Shown here one piece after another: positions 49,921-60,990 of a stretch of DNA of 64,000 nucleotides (positions are counted from its first letter, which is position 1; every line of letters begins with the position of its first letter). A model generated the notes under the pieces. The model searched no databases. It was not told the DNA's origin and saw only the letters and a program-made list of their open reading frames with translations. The DNA comes from Torymus aiolomorphi (lineage: Eukaryota; Arthropoda; Insecta; Hymenoptera; Torymidae): NCBI GenBank assembly GCA_036365515.1, contig CM070873.1:68569529-68633528 (forward strand), in the 5' to 3' direction. Position numbers and translations under genes: made by a program.

Positions 49921-52450
49921 ATTTGGCGATCGATGAATCACCGGCGAAAACAGAAATTTTACACTAACCTTCATCTCATCCCAACTTCCTCGATTTTCTC
50001 CTCCCTGGATCTATCGCGTAGTCCTCCGTGGCTCCAGTTTTTCTCTGACAAGTGAATGCAGATTTATTTCCTCGCTTATCCCAGCCGAAACCCACGAACC
50101 ACAGAAGCTTACATGTATATCTTACCGCGCACTTTCCCGTCCTCACTGTTTCTTGACTCTCCCCCCACCCCCCCTGCACTATGAAAACTTGTACACACCT
50201 CTCTTGCAAAAACCACCACAGTGTCACTGCCTATAGTCCCCAAAAAAACCGGCCGCGCACTGCACTGTCACTTGCTGCCGGCGAAAAGCGCGCGACAACA
50301 CCGTTTTTTTCTTACTACTTCCTTTTATCTTTCTTTTTTTTTGAGGAAAGAAAAGCACACACAGAAGCTCGCCTGCGCGCGTGCGCTTCCTCCTCCTCCT
50401 ACTTCACTTCGCCTCCTCCTTCTCCACTTCACTTTCTCTTCTCTACTTCCTCTTACTTCCGCCTTCTCTCGGCCGGCGCCTCACCGTTCACTCTCTCTCT
50501 CTCTCTCTCTCTTCACTCCGAAAACACAAAGATTTCTCACTGTACTACTCGTTCTTCTTCTACTTCCTTCGAAAATCTCGACACAGAGACACGGATCACA
50601 GACACTTCCTCCGAGTTCGTCCGTCCTCACAGCAGCAGCACACAGCACACACCGTCGTCACCGTCAACGCCGTCGTCGTCGTCGAGGAGAACCTAGAGAA
50701 CCTCGCCGCGTTCGTTCGCTCTCGCCTCGCTCTCGCGCGCTAGCAGCCGGCAAGCAGCGAGCCACTGGGGTCAATGACCTCTCCGTGCCGTCGTCGTCGC
50801 GCTGAGGTTCTCCTCTCCGCGCTCTCTGTGTGTGCTCTCTATCTCGCTCGCTTTCTCCCCACCTCGTGTACATTCGCCCGCTCGCGTATATATACCTATA
50901 TACGTACATATATATGTCTCGCTCCCCGTATATACCCGTGTGTGCGTGTATGCGTGCCTATATGTATATACGTGTGCACGCGGCGGGGCGAATTCGTTTC
51001 TCCGACTTCTCCTCTCGCGCCGCGCGCATATGGGTGTACACGCTATGTATGTGTGCGAGCGTGTGTATATACGTTGTATACGTACGCCCCCCAGCGCTTT
51101 CCGCCCCGCCGTACGGTGCTGCTTCCGTCTCGCTCTCGCTTTTAGCCGAGCGCCGTTGCTTTCTCTCGCGTAGTAAGTACATGTCACTCTCTCACTTTCT
51201 CGCACGCGCGCGCAGTGGTCGGGATGTGCGCTACTGCTGCGGCTGCCTCCCCTCTCGCGCCGTTATGCGCGCGCGCGCGCTCGTCTTTACGCGGTGCTCT
51301 CACTCTCGCTCGCGCGCGATGTGATGCAGCAGCAGCGGTATCTCTCTCTCTTTTCTCGTGTATATGTATATGTACGTCTTATGCTGCTGCACTCGCGCAC
51401 TGACACGAGCAGATGCGTTCACGCGACTCTCTGTGCGCGAGCTGTGTTTATGTCTTTACTGATTTAAGTGAGAAATTACGTGTTTATACTTCTATACAAG
51501 TATAATATGTAATAACTCATGTTTTTTTTTGTATATGTTACTGCTTTATCGAATATGCAAAAGTTGACGAAAGTCTATACGGAAATTTTCATCATTCGTC
51601 GACATTTTGTCATCACTTTTCAGTCATCTTCGTCATTTTTCATTTCCGCTACAAAGGCCGCCTTTATATTCTCATCTGTCTCCACTCCTAGACCAATTCG
51701 AACCACCACCACCAGAGCGAAAAAGGCACAGAGAGAGAGAGAGATAGAAAGAGAAAAGCCCCCCTACATTTCCCTACACCGTCACCCTCGCAGGCTACCC
51801 TACCTGCCCCTCTCTCTCTCTGATGGTGGGGATATCGTGAAAAGCCGCGAGGAGAACAATAATCCCCCTACCACCCCTCCATTCTCCCCTCTCTGTATCC
51901 ACCCAAAGGGGGTGGGTACGTAGTCGCGCGCGCACAGTATTCCCCTCTCATCGCGCGCGGCGGGGAAATCGACGGCGGGTTCACTGGTACAGTGTACCCT
52001 CGGCGGTGCAACGCTCTCTCTTCCTGATTCCGCGAGCTTGCTCGCGCTCCCTCTCTTTCGCTCGTTCCGTTTTTCTCTCTTTTCACGGGTAATGCCGCCG
52101 CTGCACGCTAATGCAGCCTGCAGCCCGTTGTTGCGCCGCCGCCGCCGCCGAGACGGTACTTCTTCTTTTTTCGATGCGACGTCGTGGGCGTATGTGTGTG
52201 CTGTGTTGCACGCGATCGTTGGGTTATTATCTTGGATGTTGGAAGGAGGATGATGGTGATGAGTCAGAGATGATGGGTGATTTGTGGAGCTTTTTTGGGC
52301 AGAGGGATGGGAGAGAGAAAGAGAGAGATTAGAGTGGAATGAGAAGGGAGAGAAAGAAGAAACGATTGATTGTTTTTGATGGGAATTAATTGGGATGAAG
52401 GTTCCTTTGAAATGTCAAAGTCAAGTTTGTGTCCGTGAGAAATGAACATT
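49921..52450. other. Large GC-rich double island
   Basis: The longest GC-rich block in the window. About 49970-50240 is C/A-rich, 50280-50700 is CT/CTC-rich, and 50700-51460 is mixed CpG with TATATA and GTGTGT alternation. A second unit follows at about 51640-52330, ending G-rich (52230-52400). Overlapping frames of up to 194 codons on both strands are Ser/Leu/Arg low-complexity and are not called. Its size makes it a plausible promoter-associated region, but no exon could be identified. Confidence 0.5.
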
Positions 52451-53102
52451 GGATTGATGGGAATAGGTTCGCGAAACGCGAGTGTGCGGCGCCGGTATTC
52501 CCTGATGCGGATTATTAATTTGAAGGAGTTATTTCGACATTATGCTACAGCAGAAATTTAAATCTGTATCGTTTGTATATATACTTGTTCACTCAATTTT
52601 AATAAATGCTCTTTGATTTAAGATATTAGGTAGACACTAAGCTGTAAACGACCGTTGGATTCTTATTCACTTTATAAATGATTTGATACTTTAATAAAGT
52701 AAAATGAAATTATATTAATATTAATTTGTTAGTCTTATTTTTATCGAAATTATTGTTAACGTGCTGTTCTGGAAATACTATTTTAATTGACAATTATACT
52801 TATCTTTATAAAGCAAGTTACATAAAATTATTTATTTTAACACAATTCTATAATTTATAATGACAGACTTATTCGTAATGAAAGGAATTAAATAGCAAAA
52901 ATCCCTCTTTGAATTACATTCGTTCATCCAGCAAATATCCAAATTCCATTACACCATGGCCATCTCCAACCGACCACTATATAGAAACTTCTATATAAAC
53001 CACACGGCGATCTTCCACAAACAAACCTTTATTCAAAAAACTCTCGCGACGACAATTGTCAATTCAGCCCGCCCCTCATCCGATATCTCTCGATCCGCCG
53101 AC

Positions 53103-53105
<3 letters not shown>

Positions 53106-53153
<48 letters not shown>
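53106..53153. repeat. (CT)n microsatellite
   Basis: Uninterrupted CT run of about 48 bp on the left side of an island. Confidence 0.95.
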
Positions 53154-53158
<5 letters not shown>

Positions 53159-53582
53159 TGAAAATAGAGAGCCACTAAGACGACGCTCGGTCGAAAATAA
53201 CCATCGAGCTTCCATCATCTCCCGTCACTCTCTTTCTCTCCCTCGCCTCGTTGCATTATAACGCGCGCCCCATCAGCGTCGCACTGAGTATAAAGACATA
53301 ATCGCGGCCACCCCGAAAACCCCATCTCGCAATCACCATACGCAGCTCTCTCTCACCCGCTATGGCGAGAAAAGGGTCAATAGCGAGAAGAGGCCAGGCT
53401 CGGCCTGGTATGCCGTGTCCTTGTGTTCGCGCGCGCGCGAGAGAGCGCGTGATGGATGGGGCCGACATGTCGCACGCTTCCGCGCGAGCTTTTTTAAGGT
53501 CAACGCGCCTGCGGAGGAGGCGTCGGCCGAGCTCCTATATAGCAATGTATATAGCAGTGACGATTCTGGGGGCGCGCATGTG

Positions 53583-53585
<3 letters not shown>

Positions 53586-53631
<46 letters not shown>
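53586..53631. repeat. (GA)n microsatellite
   Basis: Uninterrupted AG run of about 46 bp on the right side of the same island as the (CT)n at 53106. Confidence 0.95.
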
Positions 53632-53634
<3 letters not shown>

Positions 53635-53970
53635 CGTACGTTATATACTTGCACACTGACGCGTGTGTGAGGTTATCGCCAACGTGAGGGAGCGAGCAAG
53701 GAGAGAGCGATAGATGCGTGGGATGACGAACTATTTTTACAGTAGTCGGTGTGAGAGGCCGTGGAGGAATGCTGGCCATAGAGAGAGAGAGAGAGAGGAT
53801 TATTGTTGTTGTGAAAAAGCGAGGAAAGTTATTTTGTTTGATGAGAGCAACGATGGTGGTGGTGGTCGGACATTGGATTACAGGGTTTGGGGAGTAGGAT
53901 TTTTCTTTATGACATTTGTGGAAAATTAATTGTCGCTTAATGGAGGAGAAAGAATCGATTACAAAACTTC

Positions 53971-54331
53971 CCAGATAGCAGAAACGTTTGAGAAATGTTT
54001 CTGAAACATTTCATTGGAAACGTACGTACGTTCCACCTGTTTAGCCGGAAATGTTTCTACAACGTTTCAGAAACGATGAAATGTCCGGCTTGGTTGCAAG
54101 GTCATGTCGTAAGAAACATTTCGGAAACCGTAACCGGAAACGTTGCAGAAACTTTTCTATAACGAAATTATAATAATTTACATTGTCAGTTATTAACACT
54201 GATATTATTTCAAACAGTATTGGGTATACTTTGTTAGAGTAAACGTCCCTTATATACTCTGGAAATATGCTTTCTTTTATGAAATGAATTACGCCACCTA
54301 CGTTTCCAGTGAAATGTTTCTTGCTATCTGG
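53971..54331. mobile_element. 361-bp MITE with CCAGATAGCA termini
   Basis: CCAGATAGCA at 53971-53980 is exactly complemented at 54322-54331. The inner ends also carry related GAAACRTTT motifs. The left half contains many GAAACRTTTC-like half-sites in both orientations, for example around ACGTACGTACGT near 54022-54033, whereas the right half is AT-rich. No coding frame. A target duplication was not identified. Confidence 0.65.
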
Positions 54332-55489
54332 ATTGTAACGATTAAATTTTATTTTGTAATATAATATGCCATTAGATACAAATGAAAATTATAGATAAAT
54401 CAATAATGATATTTAAGCGATATGTAGATGCATAAGAAGAATTGACTATTGAATTAAATTAAGTAAATGGTCTTTTCTATTTCATATGACGGTTAATAAT
54501 ATTCAGATGATGAAGATTTACTCTATATAATGAGGTATTTTGGATGCGTTATTCCAATGTATTAAAAAAAAGTATTACATCATAAATTATTCTGGTGTTA
54601 AGCTGAATCATCATTTCGTTGAGACGATCAATGCTTTTTTAAATAAATTATATTAATGAAACAATGCCATATCTTTATCACAGATTTACTTCGTAGCGGT
54701 CAATGTACAGTTAATGAAAATAAATACCAAATATGACTCAATCAGTAATAAAATTCTTTCATATCGTTGCAATCTTGTAATTACCACATCGAGTTCTGTG
54801 ACCCGTTACAGAATCCTCGAATGAGACTATTTGCAACGTTTTCAACAAAAAAAAAAACCGCTATCAATTCATTGGCACGTGGCTTCCTCAAACTTAAGTT
54901 ACTGATTCCTTTAATTAATTTTTAATGCTAAAATTTAAAATTATTACACCAATTTATTACACAATTAATTTATTAAGATTAAAAAGTATTAATTTTTAAA
55001 TTGTGTATAAATATGAAGAAAATAACAGGTGTGATTTAATTTTCAAATTATGTATAAATAATGACTAAAATAATTGATTACAATATTAAATTCAAAACCT
55101 TTTAAAATTACTAAATAACATTTACTTCCAGTCATATTTTCTTGATCAAATATTACACTTATATTACCTATATATCCCACAAACACTGATAGAAAGAATG
55201 GTCTGAGAGAAATGCGCAATTTATTTGCGAAGAAATTTTTTCATTACGTTTTTCATTATGCGATATAGCCAATACCTATGTAAAATTTCATCCAGATTAT
55301 ATGGTTAGTTTTTGAGATATTTGATATTTAAAATTTTGGTATTTCTGGAAATGACTTTCTATGTCGTACAATAACTAGAGTAAAATTGTATTACTTTGAA
55401 ATTTGATGGAGATGTAGAGTTTATATATTATTTATTACATGAGTTCTTAGGGTAAAAGAATTAGTTTATAAATTTCAGAGACATTTAAG
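54332..55489. other. AT-rich stretch with no island
   Basis: Very AT-rich. The segment near 55260-55370 (...AAAATTTCATC..., GTTTTTGAGATATTTGATATTTAAAATTTT) resembles 56780-56885, suggesting an old dispersed repeat. No gene recognised. Confidence 0.5.
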
Positions 55490-55541
55490 GTTAAAACGGT
55501 TAAAACTGTTAAAACTGTTAAAACTGTTAAAACTGTTTTAG
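55490..55541. repeat. 10-bp minisatellite (GTTAAAACTG unit)
   Basis: Five tandem copies of a 10-bp unit, the first with one substitution (ACGG instead of ACTG). The array ends at GTTTTAG. Confidence 0.85.
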
Positions 55542-55588
55542 CCCTCTTTTCAAATCCTAATTTTTCGTGAACGGTTTTATGTATATGT

Positions 55589-55945
55589 TCCTATTATAAA
55601 AGGGAGATAGCGATTAGTATCGAAAAAGCTTATAGAACCAACTTCAGAGCGTTATCAAAAAATTTCATTGATCGAACGGTCGTAGTGCCCTCTACGCGCG
55701 CATAGTCCTTAATATAAATTGAGCGATCGAAATTCGTTCGGTTTTCGAGCGTTTTTGCGAGGTATCTCGAAATCTCGAATCGATCTCGAAACTCGAAAGA
55801 AATCGAGAAACAGCGAAGAGAGGGCGCGCGTAGCGCGCCAAATTAACGCTAGTCCTATTATAAAAGGGAGATAGCGATATTATCGAATTGAAGCTTACAG
55901 AGCCAACTTCAGAGCGTTATCAAAAAGTTTCATTGGCTAATACAG
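55589..55945. repeat. Direct duplication with a 264-bp period
   Basis: A block of about 85 bp beginning TCCTATTATAAAAGGGAGAT and ending ...CGTTATCAAAAARTTTCATTG occurs at 55589-55670 and again at 55853-55935, with small differences. The DNA between the copies includes the left member of the inverted-repeat pair described in the next entry. This could be a partial tandem duplication, or the short repeats flanking an inserted segment. Confidence 0.7.
55713..55853 (+). repeat. Left member of a near-identical inverted-repeat pair
   Basis: About 130 bp containing CGAAAGAAATCGAGAAACAGC and GGGCGCGCGTAGCGCGCC. It is the reverse complement of 58567-58717, with about four differences (all C/T-type) over the best-matched part. 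The intervening 2.7 kb has AT-rich DNA and one GC-rich island but no recognisable transposase. Confidence 0.8.
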
Positions 55946-57219
55946 TAGGTAAGATAGGGTAGTGTCGACAGGCGCGCGTAGTGGGACGGAAATGACGCGC
56001 GATACGCGCGCGTGTTGTTTACTTGCTTTTGTTTTTTATTGAGGTTAATTTACAGCGAGTTGTGCAGAAACATGAAATTAGTCAGATACGCTGGCCAATT
56101 ATTTTGAGTTTGAACTAATTTTTCGAATAATAGCGATTTAAGAAGTGAATATAATAAGAATTGCCCTCTCTCAATTTTGAGATAAAAATTTTAAAGTTGA
56201 AACATTTATGGTTCATGGACATATAATTTTATATACACTCATTTTGCCTTTATAAATTTATGTAAATGTTTTTATTAGCTGCCACTGATATTTGTATTTA
56301 CATTAATCCTGTTTTATCAGCTAAACATCTCAAAATAATTAATATTAAAATTATTTATTAAAATGTAGTAAATTGATCTGACGGAGGCAGGTAAAAGAAA
56401 AACAAAGTTTTTTCTTTTATTTCAGTAATATTTCGTTGGCATGGTCTGCCAAACTCTTCAGACTTATTTGTTTTATGTGTCACATAGAACACATACATCG
56501 ATTAAAATTAATTATTTGTGTCTTAAACAAATTAAATAAAATAAATGTGAAATAACAAATAATTTCAATAATAAAAAATATATGCATTTTTTAGATATTA
56601 ATGAATTATTAAATCATTGAAAAAGAAAGTATAATGAATAAACATATTTTATATTTAAAATATATAGCATACATATAGGAACGATACATTAATTTAGAGG
56701 AAGGTTTTTAACCTTTTTTTTTAAATCGTAATTTCTCGAGAACGGCTTGATGTATCATCTTAAAATTTATAGACAATTTTGTATGTTATATAGGCAATAT
56801 TTGTGCAAAATTTTATCAATATCATTCTGTTATTTTTGAAAATATTTAACATTTAAAATTTTCTTATTTTAAAAAGTTATTTTCATGTCCTCACGGCGGC
56901 GTGTGGAAAGTTATTTCGCGTGCTGTTATAGGGCACTTTCAGAACGAAAACGTGTACGGAAAAACGAACTTTCCGTAACTTGTGAGGAAAAATAGCAATT
57001 TATTAAATACATCAATTTATAGTTCGTTTTTGCTCTAATATACAAATTTTGATTGGAAAAGCTATAAAGTTGCAATGATTCTATTTATGTATTTTTAGTA
57101 CCTAAATCGAATGGTAAAGAATTGTGAATAAACGTACTAAATGCCAGTGACATTTCATAGCAAATCATTCATCATCATATGACATACGTTCATCTATGAC
57201 TCAACATTATACGAATACC
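55946..57219. other. AT-rich, probably old repeats
   Basis: A CpG-containing patch at 55965-56010 (repeats of TACGCGCG/GCGCGTAG type) is followed by AT-rich DNA. Around 56718-56885 a segment is similar to 55255-55370. No gene recognised. Confidence 0.45.
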
Positions 57220-57489
57220 TTATCCAGCGGCCGAAAATTTAATTTTCCCCAAGATTAAAACTTGGTCACAAGTAAACCCAAAAAAGCACATACACACGCA
57301 CCGTCCCCGAATTCATCCACGGAACTGAAAACTAATCAAACATCCATGTATTGGCACTGCACAAGCGCGGTTCTCTTCCCCTGCTCGATCCCAATTAAAC
57401 AAAACCACATCATCGCGCGCGGGGAATGCGAATTCACTTCCGCGATTCCCCGCGCGATAATTTCACGAGACTTGCTTGCGCGCGTGAGC

Positions 57490-57539
<50 letters not shown>

Positions 57540-58566
57540 ACACCGTGCTTTATAGGACATTGACTTTGAGATATCGCCGAGGCGCTTCGTTGACGCGACG
57601 ACGCTATCTCGGACGCAGAGGCTTATCGCGACGCGTATACTCGTTCGCCGTACTTATACTCTCTCTCCTCTCTCTCTCGCGTTGGTGCACCTTATCTGCA
57701 GGGAAGAAAGAGAGAGAGAGAGTGCATGTGTGTGTGCGTAGTTGGCTTTTCTTCGATTCTCCATGTTGGGTTCACGAAGAGACTAGGAAAATGCACCACG
57801 GTGTGCGAGTGCAGCAATCTCGGGATGAGCTTGGTAGGTAAATATTCGGGTGGGGGCGCGAGAGGTTCGTGAACTCGAGTTGAATGTGATACAGATTCGT
57901 GAAGATAGAGTACATGGAGGCGTTGACATTGTCTTAGGAATGGTTCTTATATTGATGAGTTACGACTATAAAAACTGATTTCTTGTAGTCTACGACACAC
58001 AGACACAATCTAGAGATAGAGTCCTTTAGAATAATTAGCAGTAATAAAAGAAACAAGAACAGATAAGGTTTAATATTTTATTCAAATCAACAACAAGTAA
58101 AGAAAAGTGAATCAATAGTATTGTACAAAAGAAGATAACTGGAAAGGCTTAAATTCTATTCTCTTGATCAGAGTTGGAGCTTTAATATCTATATCAGATA
58201 AGTATAAACATTTCAAATAATATTTTACATTGTTATTTGTTTTTTTGATTCTTTGTGCTTGTATTTCAGCTCAAGAAAAAGAGCAATAGCTTTCAAACTG
58301 GAGAAGTATACTTATACATACAGAGAGAAGGAAAGAAATTACGGCTGGAGGATATTGCTTATATTAAGATTGGGGGTAACCTAATTATATTAATTATTGA
58401 TCAATATAATGATTTTCCTGTGTTGTGTTAATGTGAAGATATCAGTGTGACTTATTAGTTACTCTTATTTATCAGATCTACTTGAAGAGGTTGTAAAAGT
58501 GTACATTTGTGAAAGGAATAAAAATAAAATCCAAGTGTATTCAATAAAAAGGAAGATTTAAAAGCT
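57220..58566. other. Island with (GA)n, then AT-rich DNA
   Basis: The island spans about 57230-57920: line 57241-57300 has 16 C and 6 G, and line 57841-57900 has 22 G and 8 C. (AG)n occupies 57493-57537. From 57940 to 58566 the DNA is AT-rich with nothing recognised. This island lies between the two members of the inverted-repeat pair. Confidence 0.55.
57493..57537. repeat. (GA)n microsatellite
   Basis: Uninterrupted AG run of about 45 bp. Confidence 0.95.
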
Positions 58567-58717
58567 ACTAGTGTTAATTTGGCGTGCTACGCGCGCCCTC
58601 TCTTCGCTGTTTCTCGATTTCTTTCGAGTTTCGAGATCGATTCGAGATTTCGAGATACCTCGCAAAAACGCTCGAAAACCGAACGAATCTCGATCGCTTA
58701 ATTATAATATAGGATTG
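58567..58717 (-). repeat. Right member of the near-identical inverted-repeat pair
   Basis: Reverse-complement copy of 55713-55853, carrying GGCGTGCTACGCGCGCCC and the TTTCGAGTTTCGAGATCGAT block. The high identity implies a recent event or gene conversion. The 58718-58995 stretch that follows is AT-rich with nothing recognised. Confidence 0.8.
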
Positions 58718-58995
58718 TTATAAAGTGAATATTATTCATAACAACAGTGCATCAATGTGTATAATGAGAATTTTGTAAATAAATAAGAAAATTTAGTGTT
58801 GTATAGAGTAGTGAGGAGATTTTTCAACACAGTTCACGTCAAATTACAAAATACTGCATTATTTCTTATTGTGTGATATTTTTCTATGTGCTCTTGAGAA
58901 AATCAGATACTTCTGATTATTTGATAATGGTTTAAACATTATTATATGTGAAAAAGTTTGACAACTGTTGCAAATAGTGAGAATGAAGAAATATC

Positions 58996-60261
58996 GGTTG
59001 GAGAAGGAGTCATTTCAGCGTCCGGTTGGAAAAGGGGTCATCTCGGCGCCCGATTGGAGAAGGAGTCATCTCAACGCCCGGTTGGAGAAGGAGTCAGTTC
59101 GCGCGCAAATTTTTTTATCTCTGATTTAAGTTGGCAGTACTGCCAAAGTATATTTTTCGGAAGAGCCTTATATTATTACCAGTGCGAATAGTAATTAATT
59201 CATTAATATGAATTAATTACTATTCGCAAGTCGCATATAATTATTAATTATAATTAATAATACTTTAGTTTAAAAATAATAAAATATGGTTGCAGAAGTG
59301 TCTAAGTGAGCTGTCGCAAGTTTTTGTAATAAAAATTATCGGACCCGGGCTTGACTAGGGCCGCCGACTCGCGAGTCTGACCTCGAGTCAAACACCCTAT
59401 ACCAAGTAGTCACGACTGCCATCGCTCGGCTATGTGCTAATACCCTTTATATCGAAGAGCTTTATATCGCTTCATATAGTAATTATTTTTATATTACTAG
59501 AATTTTGGGCGAGCTAAGTTGTATCTGAGCTGTATTTGAAAATATTATAATACTTTGATATGTATTGTTGATTCGTATTTTCATTACGTATCAAAATTTT
59601 AAGTTAAAATATTTATTTACTGAAACTTTGCGACATCTCGACTGATAATATTAGAGTCGCCATAAATAGTAACGTATAAAAACCAACAAAGTAACGTAAA
59701 ATAAAAGATAACTTAGTTTAATGCCCAATTTTTAGTGTTATCATCCACATAAAACTTTCATTTATAACTAAAACATAAAACTTTCATTTGCGCTTCAACA
59801 CATGCCTTAACACGTACTTCCCACGCACTTGGGCACATGGCAAAAAATAATTACTATATAAAGTGATATAAAGCTCTTCGATATAAAGGGTATTAGCAGA
59901 TAGCCGAGCGATGGCAGTCGTGACTAGTTATTATAGAGTGTCTGACTCGAGGTCACTTCTGCAACCATATTTTATTATTTTTAAACTAAAGTATTATTAT
60001 AATATGAATTAATTACTATTCGCACTGGTAATAATATAAGGCTCTTCCGAAAAATATACTTTGGCAGTGCTGTCAACTTAAATCAGAGATAAAAAAATTT
60101 GCGCGCGAGCTGACTCCTTCTCCAACCGGGCGCTGAGATGGCTCCTTTTCCAACCGCGCGCTGAGATGGCACTTTTTCCAACCGGGCGCCGAGATGACTC
60201 CTTCTCCAACCGGGCGCTGAAATGACCCCTTTTCCAACCAGGCGTTGAGATAACCCCTTCT
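58996..60261. mobile_element. Foldback-type element with 28-bp subterminal tandem repeats
   Basis: Both ends carry tandem copies of a 28-bp unit (GGTTGGAGAAGGAGTCATYT + CRRCGYCC): four on the left (58996-59107), and five plus a 10-bp partial copy in inverted orientation on the right (60112-60261). Inside these, inverted arms follow (about 59101-59475 and 59855-60111; TTTATCTCTGATTTAAGTTG, GCGAATAGTAATTAATTC, ATCGCTCGGCTA, CTTTATATCGAAGAGC), with an AT-rich spacer of about 380 bp. The left arm carries about 80 extra bases (near 59300-59385) and a small palindrome (59184-59227) absent from the right arm. Long inverted ends made of tandem repeats are typical of foldback/Galileo-type transposons; that assignment is by architecture only. 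No transposase frame; no clear target duplication. Confidence 0.8.
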
Positions 60262-60479
60262 TATTCGGGAGCGACGATTTGATCTTGGGTCAGATTGATC
60301 CTTAGGGACTCTCTGAAGGTCAAATCAGCTGTCCGACTGAAATGTTTACAGTTTTTGGCAAAGATTGACTCATTTTTTAATAGCCTCGTAGCATTGCGTC
60401 GGGTAGGATCTGTTATTATCCTTCGTGGATCCCACGTTGGAAGCTTATCATTCTTACCTCTCCCTTCCTCTGTTTTTTA
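60262..60479. other. Junction between foldback element and retroelement
   Basis: About 220 bp of mixed sequence. It may include the 3' untranslated tail of the retroelement. No poly-A or simple tail recognised. Confidence 0.35.
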
Positions 60480-60916
60480 AGGTTAGGAGTTCGGAACTGG
60501 CTTCTTCTTACCGCTCTTATCGTTACTTGATTTCTCGTTCTTTTTCTCTCTTCTTACTGATCACCATCCTGAAGAAGGAGACTATCGTGTTCCATTTGCA
60601 CGTATCTGTGCAAGAAATTGCACGGCGTTGGTAACCGATAATTTCACACGTAGCTCGGTCTCCAGCGCATCCCTCTTAGACTGAAAGGCTGAACATGTGA
60701 ACAATGAGTGCTCACATCATCCGACTCGTGGCCGCAGTGTTGGCAATGTACAGTTTTTTGTTAAAGTGTTTACGAGTTCTAATTTGTTTAATCAGTATTT
60801 GAAACTAAGAAATTCCATCGTTTTAAGCACCGCAGCTGCCACGGTGCGTAACTACAGGAGGTAGTTTTCGTGACCGTACGCCAGGAGCACGAAGAGTTGG
60901 TTTCTCTTCGGGGCTG

Positions 60917-60919
<3 letters not shown>

Positions 60920-60985
<66 letters not shown>
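60920..60985. repeat. (GA)n microsatellite inside the retroelement region
   Basis: Uninterrupted GA run of about 66 bp, lying in a segment (about 60785-61240) that does not match the retroelement and separates its HGCF block from its zinc-knuckle block. Confidence 0.9.

Positions 60986-60990
<5 letters not shown>

Larger units (their letters stand above)
52451..53960. other. AT-rich DNA then island bounded by (CT)n and (GA)n
   Basis: AT-rich to about 52900. The island spans about 52910-53930: C/A-rich at 52920-53080, (CT)n at 53106-53153, a CpG-rich core, (GA)n at 53586-53631 and a G-rich shoulder at 53680-53930. No protein-like frame. Confidence 0.55.

Noticed and set aside
50181..50805. 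Overlapping 171- and 194-codon frames
   Set aside because: Ser/Leu/Arg low-complexity translations of CT-rich DNA, open in several frames at once.
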